A stretch of DNA of 64,000 bases from Gnetum montanum (Eukaryota; Streptophyta; Gnetopsida; Gnetales; Gnetaceae), in contig MNCI01018932.1 of the NCBI GenBank assembly GCA_015680685.1, forward strand, positions 127,766-191,765. The letters run 5' to 3'. The position numbers and the translations under genes were made by a program. Shown here one piece after another: positions 21,231 through 32,657 of the stretch. Each line of letters starts with the position of its first letter. Position 1 is the stretch's first letter. The notes beneath the pieces were generated by a model. It searched no databases, was not told where the DNA came from, and saw only the letters and a list, made by a program, of their open reading frames with translations.

Positions 21231-22955
21231 GAATGAAAACTCGTCCTTGAGTTCCTTACAATAATATCAGGTAGGTATGGGATTATTGAGGGAAATGGAA
21301 CTAATGGAATGACATGTGAACGGTTCATTATTATAAGACTTGACAAAACTAGTGTTCATGACAACAAGGGTGAACACCTTATTACAATGACATCAGGCCA
21401 CACTTGGTAGCTGAGAGAAAAGAGGAGGGAGAAGAGAAGAGAATAAGATAGAAGAGTCTTGCTGCTGCCAATGCCTAGATTATGGCTTCCGTTGTCCATC
21501 TATAAGCGCATTATCAATTTTGCTCCTTACATAGCTGCTTCAGTGCTTCTCCATTCCAAGTGTTTGCTCCAGATCCATTCCTTTGTTGTATGATTTCCAT
21601 CTGCACACACAACATAATCATATATTAGCAAGGGTAATTGAATCATTAAGTAATTAATACCTTGCTTCGGTGTAAGTCTATTGGCTAGGTTGTGGTATGG
21701 CTGATATGGATCTGGGAAGATGTAGGTGATGACTACCGAAGGTGTAGGGGTTAGGAAGAGAAACGAAAAAATTCGGGGCTTAGGAGAAAAATTGAAAAAT
21801 TAGGCCCCGTACCCCCATGACTAATCACAAACCTCCGGTAGCGTTAGAATGAAGAAAGAAAAGGAGTAAGAATGATAGGGAAAAAGGGACAACTATGACA
21901 TCAGTGAAGTGGATGTCAAGATGGAAATGAACAAAAATAAAATTAATTGCAAAATGTTAAGGAAAAGAAGTTAACTAATGCTCCAAATAGGAATGTCAGT
22001 GGGTCCTCCCCAAAGCAGGCTCATGCCCTTAGTGCCCTGACAAACCCACATTCAAAGGGTTCGTAGGCTCTGGGAATGTCTTTTGAAACAAGAGTTAAAG
22101 TCTTGATTGCAAGAATTTACCAAAAAGAAAATAATGTATCAACCAAAATATATACATTAATGATACAACTGGCAATGAGGTGAACAATGGAGAGAAGGAT
22201 GGAGAGAAGAGAAGTGGAATGGAATCCCAAGAACAAGGTGGTGTACAGCCCCATGTGTGTTTTATGATTAATGTGACTTGGCAAATCTCATTCCAACTCC
22301 AGCTCAAACCAACCACTTCTAGTGACTTCGCATCAATGCATTTGGTTAAACCATCCACTTGGATAACAAGGATGCATTATCAAAGAGTCACCACCATTCT
22401 GATGAAACAAGGAGGAGAGAATGGGAAGCGAGAAGGGCCTTACTTAGAGGGAACACTTTGGTTCCATAACCAGTGCTTGCAGCCCAAATTTTATTTCGTC
22501 TAAGGGGTGTGCTTTGAATCCTCACTTTGTTGTTTTTTTTTGTGTTTTGTGTTTTTATGCGTGGGGACCACACCATGCAAAGACTTCTTTATTTTTATTG
22601 TCTCAGCTTCCGATTATTGGATCACATCGGAATGGTAAGAAAACTCAAGAAGAAAACAGCCAAGTACTCAAGTGAATGACCAACACAAAAACATCAAGTT
22701 CCTTTGAAGTCACACCCTTTGCAATCCTTGAGTCCTTCCTTAGTTTGAGAAGTACCTAATCACTGATTCGTTAAAGTTCTTATTGGAAGGGAACTGTACA
22801 TTTCCAAGCCAAGAGAAACCATAAACTTTGGTGGATGGATGGATGAAGTGATCTCATTGCCTGCCATATCAAAAGAAACATACCTTAGTATCAACATTGT
22901 AGCTTAAAGGTAAAAACCAAACATTAGCAATTAATGAAAAATAGTTCATCCCATC
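21231..22955 (-). other. Element B non-coding tail
   Basis: Conserved with 30491-32220 of C over its whole length but without a shared open frame. It holds a second polypurine-like copy at 21810-21826 and CCTCCCCAAAGCAGGCTCAT at 22006. Confidence 0.6.
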
Positions 22956-23590
22956 NNNNNNNNNNNNNNNNNNNNNNNNNNNNNNNNNNNNNNNNNNNNN
23001 NNNNNNNNNNNNNNNNNNNNNNNNNNNNNNNNNNNNNNNNNNNNNNNNNNNNNNNNNNNNNNNNNNNNNNNNNNNNNNNNNNNNNNNNNNNNNNNNNNNN
23101 NNNNNNNNNNNNNNNNNNNNNNNNNNNNNNNNNNNNNNNNNNNNNNNNNNNNNNNNNNNNNNNNNNNNNNNNNNNNNNNNNNNNNNNNNNNNNNNNNNNN
23201 NNNNNNNNNNNNNNNNNNNNNNNNNNNNNNNNNNNNNNNNNNNNNNNNNNNNNNNNNNNNNNNNNNNNNNNNNNNNNNNNNNNNNNNNNNNNNNNNNNNN
23301 NNNNNNNNNNNNNNNNNNNNNNNNNNNNNNNNNNNNNNNNNNNNNNNNNNNNNNNNNNNNNNNNNNNNNNNNNNNNNNNNNNNNNNNNNNNNNNNNNNNN
23401 NNNNNNNNNNNNNNNNNNNNNNNNNNNNNNNNNNNNNNNNNNNNNNNNNNNNNNNNNNNNNNNNNNNNNNNNNNNNNNNNNNNNNNNNNNNNNNNNNNNN
23501 NNNNNNNNNNNNNNNNNNNNNNNNNNNNNNNNNNNNNNNNNNNNNNNNNNNNNNNNNNNNNNNNNNNNNNNNNNNNNNNNNNNNNNNNNN
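22956..23590. other. Assembly gap (635 N)
   Basis: Falls between the non-coding tail and the protease of B. The matching part of C (about 32200-33064) holds the protease C-terminal end, a CA microsatellite and an A-rich tract. Confidence 0.95.
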
Positions 23591-24060
23591 TGGGTAGGAC
23601 CAACCACACACAGTGGTAATGACATCCTCCACCAATCCTAACGGAATGGTGATGGACTGGTCTGCCAGCTCCAGTTGGATGTTGCTCTTCTTAAGTTGGG
23701 GCATGTTCTAGGCTTGATACATCTATTGCGAAATTAAGTTGACTCTAGAACCTGAGTCAAGAAGAGCCCGATGTGGTGCATTTCCAACGATCTGCAAATA
23801 AATAAAGGGACTCCTAGGGTCAGTTAGTTTCCTGTGAAGGTGGCCTACCTTGATCCAGTCAGTTATGGTATGTGTTAACATAACCGTATGCGTTACGCTC
23901 ATTTGGACTGAAGGGTTCTCCAAAGCGTTAGTGGTTAGAGGCCTATACATGTACCCATCTGCTTGTTGTTGCGAGAGTTTGTCTAGGCTCCTAGTTCTAA
24001 AAAAGGGTCTCTTCTTTGTACAGTTGTCATTAGAACTAGCACCCGATTGGATATTTACAT
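23591..24060 (-). pseudogene. Element B aspartic protease (C-terminus in gap)
   Basis: Contains the complete active-site motif LLDSGSRVNLISQ at about 23765-23727, preceded by TDWIKVGHLHRKLTDPRSP and the strand FIYLQIVGNAPH. Then LKKSNIQLELADQSITIPLGLVEDV follows up to the gap. Two premature stops interrupt the segment after the active site (both where C has Gln or Trp-like codons). This is the least damaged active site among the gag-protease family here. Confidence 0.8.
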
Positions 24061-26410
24061 GCTAAATATTTACAGCTCTCGCGGCGTCACGTTGCTGCGG
24101 TTGGGTAGGCAATTCCCCCTACATTGTTGGAACAGGTTGTATGGGAACTAAAGGTGGAAGAGGTGTCGGCGGAGTTATAGGATGGACTGAATGTGAGATG
24201 TCTCTCAGAGGAGAAGGAGTCCTTCTGAAGTACTCCCGAGCTTGGTAGTGATGTTGGGGGGTATTGTGACTGATAGAGTCACCTGGAGAAACTGGCTGCT
24301 GCACATAATAACCATAAGGATTAGGCTGCCAGTAAGGGTATTGATGTGTTGGTGGTGGCATCCCCCATGATTGTGGGTATTGCCATTGCTGGTGTTGTCC
24401 AATGGGCTATGGAGGCATTCCACTTGGGTAATATGTTAAGGGTTGGTAGAGCTGCCTTGGGTTACCTTGTGGGTAAGGTAACCGTCGGGGTGTTTGCCAT
24501 TGATTAAGTCTTGGATTTAGTGCATACACCCCAGACTCCTATAGATGTGAGATAATTGGGCAACATCCCTTAGGATGGTCATAGTAGCAGACCTCACATC
24601 CACTATCATTGTCTGAATTAGAGTTCACAGCCTTATTGGGGATAGGAATTTTCCCCTTACCCTTGTTTTGTGCAGGGCTTAAGTTTCTCCGCTTGGTTTT
24701 GCCTTTGTTACTACTTTGTTCTACCTTAGACTCTTCTACAATTTTTAAGACTGTTTCTATTCTTGAGTCTAAGGAATCCCACATTTGGTCTACCTTAGCC
24801 GATACCTTGGTTGTTAACTTTTGGATTGGTAAGGTTTTCCGATTCACCAACTCTTTGAGTGGTGACTCATCCTCCTCATCACAGAATTTCACTCCCTTCT
24901 TGCGAAGGGAGGGGTCATGGTTGTATTCTTCCACACTTTCTCTCTTCCGTAGCTCACCCTCTTCTTGCGCTACTTGTTCCAACAAACTTTCAACTTCATG
25001 GGCTCTAAGTTGTGATAGTCTTCCTTGGGCATAAGTCCCAAGGGTTCTTCTAGTCTCATGCCTTAGCCCATCTATGATGTGGCGGAGTTGATCCCACTGT
25101 GCATATCCATGGCCCGGGCAACGATGTAGCAGTGTATAGTAATGGGCCATGGCAGCATCCAAGGGTTCATAAGCACCTTGTTTCCAACCTTGGATCTACT
25201 TATACAAATTGGACACTCTGGAGTACATTTGATATTTGTTATTGAACAATTCAAGCATCGTACTCCACCTCTTGATGGTTTCCGGTTCTAAGGACTAGTA
25301 CCAACTCTTTGCTTCTTTGATGAGTGTCCTTGGGAACAACTTGAGCATCTGCCATTCATTATCAATATTTTGTAAGGCACAGGCATCGTGGAATGCCTGT
25401 AAATGATGTTGAGGATCAGCGTTTTATCCCCCTTTAAAACGTGAGATATTATTTATGTCCAAACGCTTGATCCTGCTATCCTTTAAGTGCCTTGTGGGGA
25501 TCCTAACTGCCTCTGTGATATCTAGCATGCTTCGGGTTGCGAGTAGGGGTTCGTCATGATCATCCCTGTCATGACGTCTGTGATGTCTTCGTGGTGGTTC
25601 CCTACTCTCCCTACGTCCTTGCCCTTATCCTAACTCCTCTCGACCTTCCTGTCGAGGTCTTTCATCTTCCTTTTTACTTTTACCCTCTCTGTTATGCTCA
25701 CGATGGTTGCGCCCAGATGTGAAAGGAGAGTGTGAATGCTGAGATGAAGGAGAAGAGGAAGGGGATCTATCACCATGGTGATGTTTCTTACCTTCCCTTC
25801 AACTGCTTCGGCCCCGATCGTTGTGACGATCTAAGTGTCCGTCCTTAGTGTGAGTGGTTGTTCTTGCCGTGAACAGTTGGTGCTCATGGCGATCAGAGCC
25901 TGTAGCATGTACAGTTGATCAAAGGCCCTGATGCCTAACCTCTTCACCATTATGAGGAGGAGGAACATCATTTTCTAAGAAACCCATTGTGAGGGGTTCC
26001 TCGTCTCCTATTTCACTAAGGACATGGGGGACCTTGCCCTTCAACAATGAATGTTGGCTCTCCTGCCTTTCATCCCGAATACGTTGGGCATTTGTGGGAT
26101 GATAATGCCTTGTGTCATAATCTTCCGCAACATATTCAGAAAATAGTTCTTGCATGCCAATCTATGCTAAGGCACGGAAAAGCATGTTAGGGACTAATCG
26201 ATCTGGGGGTAACATGATGTTACCTTGCAAATCTCTCCATCGCAGTTGTTCGTCTTGGTGGAGAATAAAAGTAAAGTCAGGGACATACTCATCAGGATGA
26301 GTATATGTGACCTTAGATTGTTTAGGACATGGCTGGTGTAGGTTATGTGTGTGATGCTGACTATCTTCTGTATTATCCTTAGGTGAGTTAATTTTGTGAG
26401 AAGAAGCCAT
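24061..26410 (-). pseudogene. Element B gag
   Basis: ATG 26410 (MASSHKINSPKDN). Segments in order: VPDFTFILHQDEQLRWRDL; a His/Arg-rich basic region near 25900-25550; a capsid domain of Retrotrans_gag type near 25430-24960 (LFPRTLIKEAKSWY, RWSTMLELFNNKYQMYSRV, HYYTLLHRCPGHGYAQWDQL); a coiled-coil-like stretch with VDQMWDSLDSRIETVLKIVEES; the knuckle-like CEVCYYDHPKGCC near 24605-24566; and a long Pro/Gln/Tyr-rich linker to the protease. Longest open part 25162-24539. About eight stops, several CAG-to-TAG by comparison with C. One TGA after HQGL is shared with C. Confidence 0.8.
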
Positions 26411-26530
26411 TTTAATGGTGTGCTATTTACCGTTATATGTGTTCTTGATTAACTGATTAACCCAAAGGTTCGTTAAAGCTCACAACGATGTGAAAAATTT
26501 CCTAATGTTCTAAGTGGCGTAAAAACACTT

Positions 26531-26550
26531 AGTCCCCGACAACAGCGCCA
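26531..26550 (-). promoter_or_regulatory. Element B primer-binding site, tRNA-Asp type
   Basis: Minus strand TGGCGCTGTTGTCGGGGACT, one T after the LTR end TCATCA. It resembles the 3' end complement of tRNA-Asp used by Athila/Tat-type elements (TGGCGCCGTTGCCGGGG). Confidence 0.8.
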
Positions 26551-26551
26551 A

Positions 26552-27543
26552 TGATGAGTGGCGAGGTACCCCTGCACTCAACCATACGAAACGAGTGTAG
26601 CACGCATGATCTAGTCGAACTCCATAGACTAAATGCCTAAATGCCCCATGGAACACTTGGGGTTAATTGTTCGTTGTCTTTCCAGGCTTGCTTGTATGTG
26701 TCACGGTGTATGGTTAAGCAAGTCTGAGGTATATGATTTTTTTGGTATTTTACGGTTTATCTCCTATGCTAAACGGTGAAGGGTTGGGAAACTAAAACTA
26801 ACTCTAACTATAGGACTAAGTCCTAGCATCAGCATCCATTCCCACTTGCCATACACACCCTGAACTGTGCAACTGTGGCTACGAAACGGTAATTGTTACT
26901 GGGATTACCACACGTAACGCACATGCTCGAAGCGGTTGTACTGAGGCACTTAACTAACCTAAGTGTGACAAGTAGCCGATTCCTTGACTAGCCGTACACA
27001 TCCGTAGATGCTCGTAATCAAGTCGTACTTGTCCCACTTTCTAGGAGGAAAGGGTGAGAGAATCTACTCGTGATGAGTAGCCGATTCCTTGGTTAGCCGT
27101 ACATGTTCGTCAATGCTCGTAACCAAGTCATACTCATGTCGCGTTACTAGGAAAGCAATAAATAACATTAATTAAACCTATCCATGCACTACAAGGTTTA
27201 TCCACAAAGTTCGTCTTTATTGCCGTACACAACTTACGTTCAGGTACAAAGTTGCTTGAATAAAGAACTATTCACCTGGGGGACTCCTACTGCGGGCACA
27301 TGGAAAATATTCTATCTCTGGGATGATCAATCCGCTAGAGCTTTGCTACTTGACGCCTATGATATGAAATGAGGGGAGTGCCGCCTCTTATTTATAGATT
27401 TGGCAGCAGAATGCGATATCACGTACGCGATATCGCAGGGGATGCGATATCGCAGTGGACGCGATATCGCAGGGGATGCGATATCGCAGTGGACGCGATA
27501 TCGCGTATGCGATATTGCGACCTGTGCAATTCACGTCTCATCA
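26552..27543 (-). repeat. Element B 5' LTR
   Basis: 992 bp. The minus strand begins TGATGAGACGTG and ends ACTCATCA. It is longer than the 3' copy partly because the palindrome array is expanded. Confidence 0.9.
27389..27520 (-). promoter_or_regulatory. Element B U3 promoter: GCGATATCGC array and TATA box
   Basis: The TATA box is TATAAATAAGAGG (core 27396-27389). Directly upstream on the minus strand, 27412-27520 contains five perfect GCGATATCGC palindromes and two variants, separated alternately by AGGGGAT and AGTGGAC spacers with a period of about 18. The 3' LTR has fewer copies, so the array changes length. Confidence 0.7.
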
Positions 27544-28510
27544 AAAGCTATGGAGGAGAGCTTACAAAATACTTCACCTCTCCTATGTGCTAGAGTACAT
27601 TGAATAATTCAATGTACAAGCTTATTGTTTTGATCAAAATGCATCAAATATTTTAGCATAGAGACTTAAAATGAACATCTTGTTACGAACTATGAACTCT
27701 AGAGGTCTTCTCTTACAATTTTTATAACTAACTTGATGATCTTGACTTGCTCAAAAATCTTCTTAATTTGATTTGTCATATATGAGACTATATCCTCAAT
27801 CAATCTACCACCTATTTAAATTGAGCTTTGTAAAGTCTGCTATACAAAAATTGATATGGTATTTCTTTCAAACTTGCTTAACATTTATTATTGTAGGAAA
27901 ATTTGGCCAATGGCAACATACTATTCCAACTATCTAAAAACTATAAGGCATAGGATTGAAGCATGTTTTCAAAAACCTAGTTGACTCTCTCAACCTAACC
28001 ATCCATATGTAGATGGTATGCTAAACTCAAGTTTAACCTCATACCTAAGTTATCCATGAACACTTGCTAAAACCAAGAGGTGGATCTGGCATCACAATCA
28101 GAGATAATTTTGATAGGAACATTATATAATAAAACAACATCAGATATGAATAACTACACAACATTCTTTGCATTGGTTATCATCTTTATAGCAAGAAAAT
28201 GAACTAACTTGATTAATAAGTTGACAATAATGAAGTTGCCATTCTTTCCACCCCTAGTATGAAGCAAACTAGGAACAAAATTCATATGGATTACTTTTCA
28301 CTTTTCACTATGGAATAGTGTAAGGATGTAAGTAGCCACCTAGTTGTTAATGCTCTAGCTTAACCTCCTAATAGATTAAATACCTTGTTATAAATTTTCC
28401 AACTTGCTTCTTCATGCTTAAGCATGAGTATAATCTCTTCACAATCTCATATAGCTAGTCACTCCCAAGATGCATATGAAACTTACTAAGGTGAGCTTCC
28501 TCCAACAAAC
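27544..28510 (-). pseudogene. Element E integrase
   Basis: The N-terminal zinc-binding region at about 28505-28340 (LEEAHLSKFHMHLGSD, then KKQVGKFITRYLIYQEVKLEH) matches the HHCC module, with some ligands lost. The catalytic core is at about 28265-27935: GNFIIVNLLIKLVHFLAIK, then KIISDCDARSTSWF (second Asp region) and MDG*VERVN with the Glu of the DDE triad. The first Asp is Asn here. The C-terminal domain (IFEQVKIIKLVIK) runs into the B insertion at 27544. Integrase inserts the DNA copy; this copy has many stops. Confidence 0.8.
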
Positions 28511-29389
28511 ATGGCTACAAGGAATCAAGCATACATACCTAATTCTTAGAAAAAATTAATACATCTACATATACTACAAAGAATTGATCATCAAACTACA
28601 TAAGTTTCTTGCACTAAGAATCTCACTACTTCTCTACTTGTATCCAACCTAGAACATTTGATTAAGTCACAAATTTGTGAAGCTTATTAGTCACATGGCT
28701 TAAGGCATCCACAACAATGTTTCTTTTTCTTGTCAAAAACTAGATAATAAAGTCAAAATTATCCAATAATTTAATCCACCTCCTACAACAATTATGCCTA
28801 ATTCATCAAGTACTGTAGCATTTTGTGATCAATCCAAATCATCAATCATTTACTAAATAATTAGTGTTGCCAAATCTTCAAGGTAAATATTGTTACTTCT
28901 AGCTTAACATCATAAGTGGGATAATACATTTCATGAGGCTTAGGTACCTTGGAGCATATGCTACCACTTTGTTTCTTACTTGAGGATACATCCATAACCT
29001 TTAATTGAGACATCAATATAAATAATGTATAGTTTTTCTAGAGTAGGAAAAATCAATAAAGGAGTCAAAATTAGTCTACTCTTAAGTTTATCAAAGTAGC
29101 AAAACATGATGGATCCCATGAGAATCCAACATTCTTCTATAATAGCATTGTGAGAGGTGAAGAAATACGAGAGGAGTTCTTAATGAACTAACTCTAGTAG
29201 CCTACCAAACCAAAGAATCTATGAATCTCCTTTGACATCCTTAGAGATAGGAAAATATTGAATAACTAATATCTTAGTAGGGTCCATTGCTATATCAGCC
29301 CCTCAAAATGGCATCTCCTAAGAATTGAATTTCTTGGAATTAAAATAAATACTTTAAAGATTGAGCAAATGATTAATGTTTTCTAAGTG
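28511..29389 (-). pseudogene. Element E RNase H region
   Basis: The clear part is about 28960-28760: KPHEMYYPTYDVKLEVTIF, then LKIWQH and IDHKMLQYLM, matching [32 protein letters not shown] and TDHKSLKYL of Ty3/gypsy RNase H. It degrades the RNA strand during reverse transcription. The region between it and the RT is decayed. Confidence 0.7.
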
Positions 29390-29594
29390 TCTATAAAATG
29401 TTTCTCAAATGTGGCTCATTAATATTCTCCAATGATGAGCACTTCAAAATATCATGGATGAACATGATGATAAATAAATTCATATAAGGTCTCATTAGAT
29501 TTTTCATAAGATGCATGAACATAACAAATACATTAGTGAGTTCAAATAGAAAGACCATAAAGTTGTAATACTTGTACTAAGTTCTAAAGGTTGT
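29390..29594 (-). pseudogene. Element E reverse transcriptase, C-terminal part
   Basis: Reads MVFLFELTNVFVMFMHLMKN, RPYMNLFIIMF, then IHDILKCS at 29465-29439, then INEPHLRNIL. This is the palm domain with the IDDILVYS catalytic box. The first catalytic Asp is His here. Cut by C at 29594. Confidence 0.8.
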
Positions 29595-30481
29595 TGATGA
29601 GTGGCGAGATACCCCTACACTCAACCATACGAATACAAGCGTAGCACGCATGATCTGGTCAAACTCCTTAGACTAAGTGCCTACACGCCCCATGGAACAC
29701 TTAGGCTCAATCATTCATTGTCTTCCCAGAATTACTTGTAGTTTTCACAGTGTATGGTTAAGTAAGTCTGAGGTATGTGATTTTTATATCTTTTTATGTT
29801 TTATGTCTCCTATGCTATTGAGGTGAAGGGTTGAGAAACTAATTACCAACTCTAACTAATGAACTAAGTCTAAATTACCTAGCATCAACATCCATTCCTA
29901 CTTACCGTACACACCCTGAACCGATGCAACCGTGGCTACCAAACGCTAATCGTTGCTGGGATCACCACGCGTAACACACGTGCTCGAAGTGGTTGTACTG
30001 AGGCACTTAACTAGGAGGAAAGGGTTGAGAGAATCTAATCTAGCCTAAGTGCGATGAGCATCCATTCCTTGATTATTTGTACACATCCTTAAATGCTCAT
30101 AATCAAGTCGTACTCATTTTGCATTACTAGGAGATAAGGGTGAGAGAGAAAGCAATAAATAACATTAAATAAAATCCTATTCCATGTACTACAAGGTTTA
30201 TCTAGGAAGTTCATCTTTATTTTCGTACACAACTTGTGTTCAGGTACAATGTTGCTTGAATAAAGATCCATTCACTTTAGGAATCCTACTGTAGGCACAT
30301 GGAAAATATTCTATCTCTGGAGTGATCAATCTGCCAGAGTTTTCCTACTTCTAGCCTAAGATGAGGAAACAAGGGAGAGCCACCTCTTATTTATAGATAT
30401 GATGGCGCACCGTGATATCACGGGGGAGGATGCGATATCATGTACACGATATCGCGAGGGATGTGATATCGCATCCCATCA
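29595..30481 (-). repeat. Element C 3' LTR
   Basis: Ends TGATGGGATG...ACTCATCA (minus). TATA core at 30395-30388. Palindromic words CGTGATATCACG, GCGATATCAT and CGATATCGCG lie at 30410-30475. Confidence 0.9.
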
Positions 30482-30490
30482 TGCCCCCAT
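30482..30490 (-). promoter_or_regulatory. Element C polypurine tract
   Basis: Minus strand ATGGGGGCA directly before TGATGGG. Similar motifs followed by the same flank recur at 31048-31064 and 32546-32562. Confidence 0.6.
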
Positions 30491-32229
30491 GACTAAATGG
30501 AAACTCATCCCAAGTTCTTTACAATAATATCAGGAAGGTATGGGATTATTGACTCAAATGAAACTAATGGGATGACTTGTGAATGGATCATCATTACAAG
30601 ACTTGACAAAACTGGTGTTCATGAAAACAAGGGTGAACACCTTATTACATTGACATTAGGCCTCATTTGGCAGGTGAGAGAAAAAAGAAGAGAGAAGTGT
30701 TGTTGCTGCCAATTCCAAGATTGTGCCTTTCATTGTCCATCCGTAAGTGCACCATCAATCTTGCTCCTTGCATAGCTTCTTCTAGCACTACTCCATTCCA
30801 AATGTTCTTTCCAGATCCCCTCCATTGTTGCATGATTGCCATCTGCACACACAACACAATCTTTTATTAGCAAGGTTAAATGAATCATCATGTAATTAAT
30901 ACCTTTCTTTGGTGTAAGTCCATTGGCTAGGTTGTGGTATGGTTGATAAGGATCTAAAGATATGTTAATGATGATTACCGAAGGTGTAGGGGTTGGGAAA
31001 AAATCGAAAAAATCGGGGCTAGGAAAAAATCAAAAAAATTGGGCCCCATACCCCTATGACTAATCATGAACCTCTGATAGCATTAGAATGGAGAAAGAAA
31101 AGGAATAATAAAGATAGAGAAAAAGGGACAACTATGACATCGATGAAATAGATGTCAAGATGGAAATGAACAAAATAAAATTAATTACAAAAATGTTAAG
31201 GGAAAGAATTTAACTAGTGCACCAAATAGGAATGTCAGTGAGTCATCCCCAAAGCAGGCTCATACCCTTAATGCCCTGACAAACCCACATTCAAAGAGTC
31301 CGTAGGCTTTGGGAATGTCCTTTGGAATAAGAGTTAAAGTCTTAACCGTAAGAATTTACCAAAAATAAAACAATGTATCAACCAAAATATCACTAATGAC
31401 ACAACCAGCAATGAGGTGAACAATGGAGAGAAGGATGGAGAGAAGAGAATGGAATGGAATCCCAAGAACAAGGTGGTGTACAACCCCTTGTGTGTTTTAT
31501 GATTAATGTGACTTGGCAAATCTCATTCCAACTCCAGCCTCAAACCAACCACATCTAGTGACTTTGCATCAATGCATCTGGTTAATCCATCCCCTTGAAT
31601 AACAAGAATGCTTCCCCCAAGAGTCACCACCATTTCGACGAAACAAGGAGGAGAGAATGGGAAGCGAGAAGGGCCTTAGTTAGAGGGAAAATTTTTATTT
31701 TGAGTTCCATAACCAATGCTTTTAACCCAATGGATTATTCGTCTAAGGGGTGTGCTTGGAATTCTAGTTTTTTTTAATATTTTTTCGTGTTTTGTGTTTT
31801 TATGCGTGAGAACCACACCATGCAAAGACTTGTTATTTTTATTGTCTCAGCTTTTGATAATTGGATAACATCGGAACGGTGAGAAAACTCAAGAAGAAAA
31901 CATCCAAGCACCCAAGAGAATGGCCAACACAAAAGCATCTAGTTCCCTTGAAGTCACACACTTTTCAAACCTTGAGTCCTTCCTTAGTTTGAGAAGTGCC
32001 CAATCACTGATTCATTAAAGTTCTTATTATGAGGGACTGTACATTTCCAAGCCAAGAGAGACCATAGACTTTGTGGATGGATGGATGAAGTGAACTCATT
32101 GCCTGCCATATCAAAAGAATCATACCTTAGTTTCCACATCATGACTTAAAGGCAAAAACCAAACATTAGCAGTCAAGATGAAAATAGTTTACACCATCAT
32201 TCTGAACACTTATTGGGTGACAAGCTTAT
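30491..32229 (-). other. Element C non-coding tail
   Basis: Collinear with 21231-22955 of B. Open stretches on either strand are not conserved between the two copies and are taken as chance. Confidence 0.6.
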
Positions 32230-32515
32230 AGGATGGATAACACACACACACACACACACACAAAATGAAAAAAGTATAATGACGTTGAAAAATAAAAATA
32301 AGAAAAGTTAAAGAAATTTGTAAAACAAAAACAAGAAAAGTTGAAGAAAGTTGTAAAACAAAAATAAGAAAAGTTAAAGAAATTGTAAAACAAAAAAATG
32401 TAAGACAAAAATGTGTGAAACAAAAATGTGTAAAATAAAAATGTGTAAAACAAAAACATGGAAAACAAAAACATGTAAAACAAAAACGTGTAAAACAAAA
32501 ACTTAAAAGAACTGA
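32230..32515. repeat. CA microsatellite and AAAACAAAAA quasi-repeat
   Basis: (CA)n at 32240-32261, then about 20 diverged words of the form GTAAAACAAAAATGT up to 32505. The Phe/Leu- and Cys-Phe-rich frames on the minus strand here are artefacts of the repeat. Confidence 0.9.
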
Positions 32516-32657
32516 GGGCCCCATATGATGAGCATAGGTGGCCATCTCCCCCATGACTAAATTGCAAGGGAGAGATCCGAAATAATGAAAATCTATTTGA
32601 ATTTCGTAGAAGTGCCCAACTCCTCCAAATTGATGATCTTAGGTTGAGGGGTGGGAG

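Larger units (their letters stand above)
20282..27543 (-). mobile_element. Element B: gag-protease LTR retrotransposon without pol
   Basis: 7.26 kb, minus strand, target duplication AAAGC at 20277-20281 and 27544-27548. LTRs are 20282-21217 (3') and 26552-27543 (5'), both with TGATGA...TCATCA ends. The primer site is at 26550-26531 and a polypurine tract lies just above 21217. Gag starts at 26410 and the protease runs to the N gap. From there to the 3' LTR there is only non-coding DNA, 85-90 percent similar by eye to C. It inserted into the integrase linker of element E. Confidence 0.9.

Noticed and set aside
22869-23704. Very long frames of mostly unknown residues
   Set aside because: They run through the N gap; the same applies to the long frames at 45345-46455.
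27412-27520. CRISPR-like array (repeats with alternating spacers)
   Set aside because: Repeats are 10-bp palindromes with 7-8 base spacers inside an LTR of a plant element; unit length, spacer length and context do not fit CRISPR.
27369-27603. Two overlapping plus-strand frames of 67-74 codons with CDIAGDAISQ repeats
   Set aside because: Translation of the GCGATATCGC array in the antisense direction of element B.
30497-30870. 92- and 67-codon plus-strand frames in element C
   Set aside because: The corresponding stretch of B (21240-21600) breaks these frames, so they are not conserved.
32210-32567. Cys/Phe-rich 113-114 codon frames on the minus strand resembling membrane proteins
   Set aside because: Translation of the CA and AAAACAAAAA repeats; no conserved counterpart elsewhere in the family.
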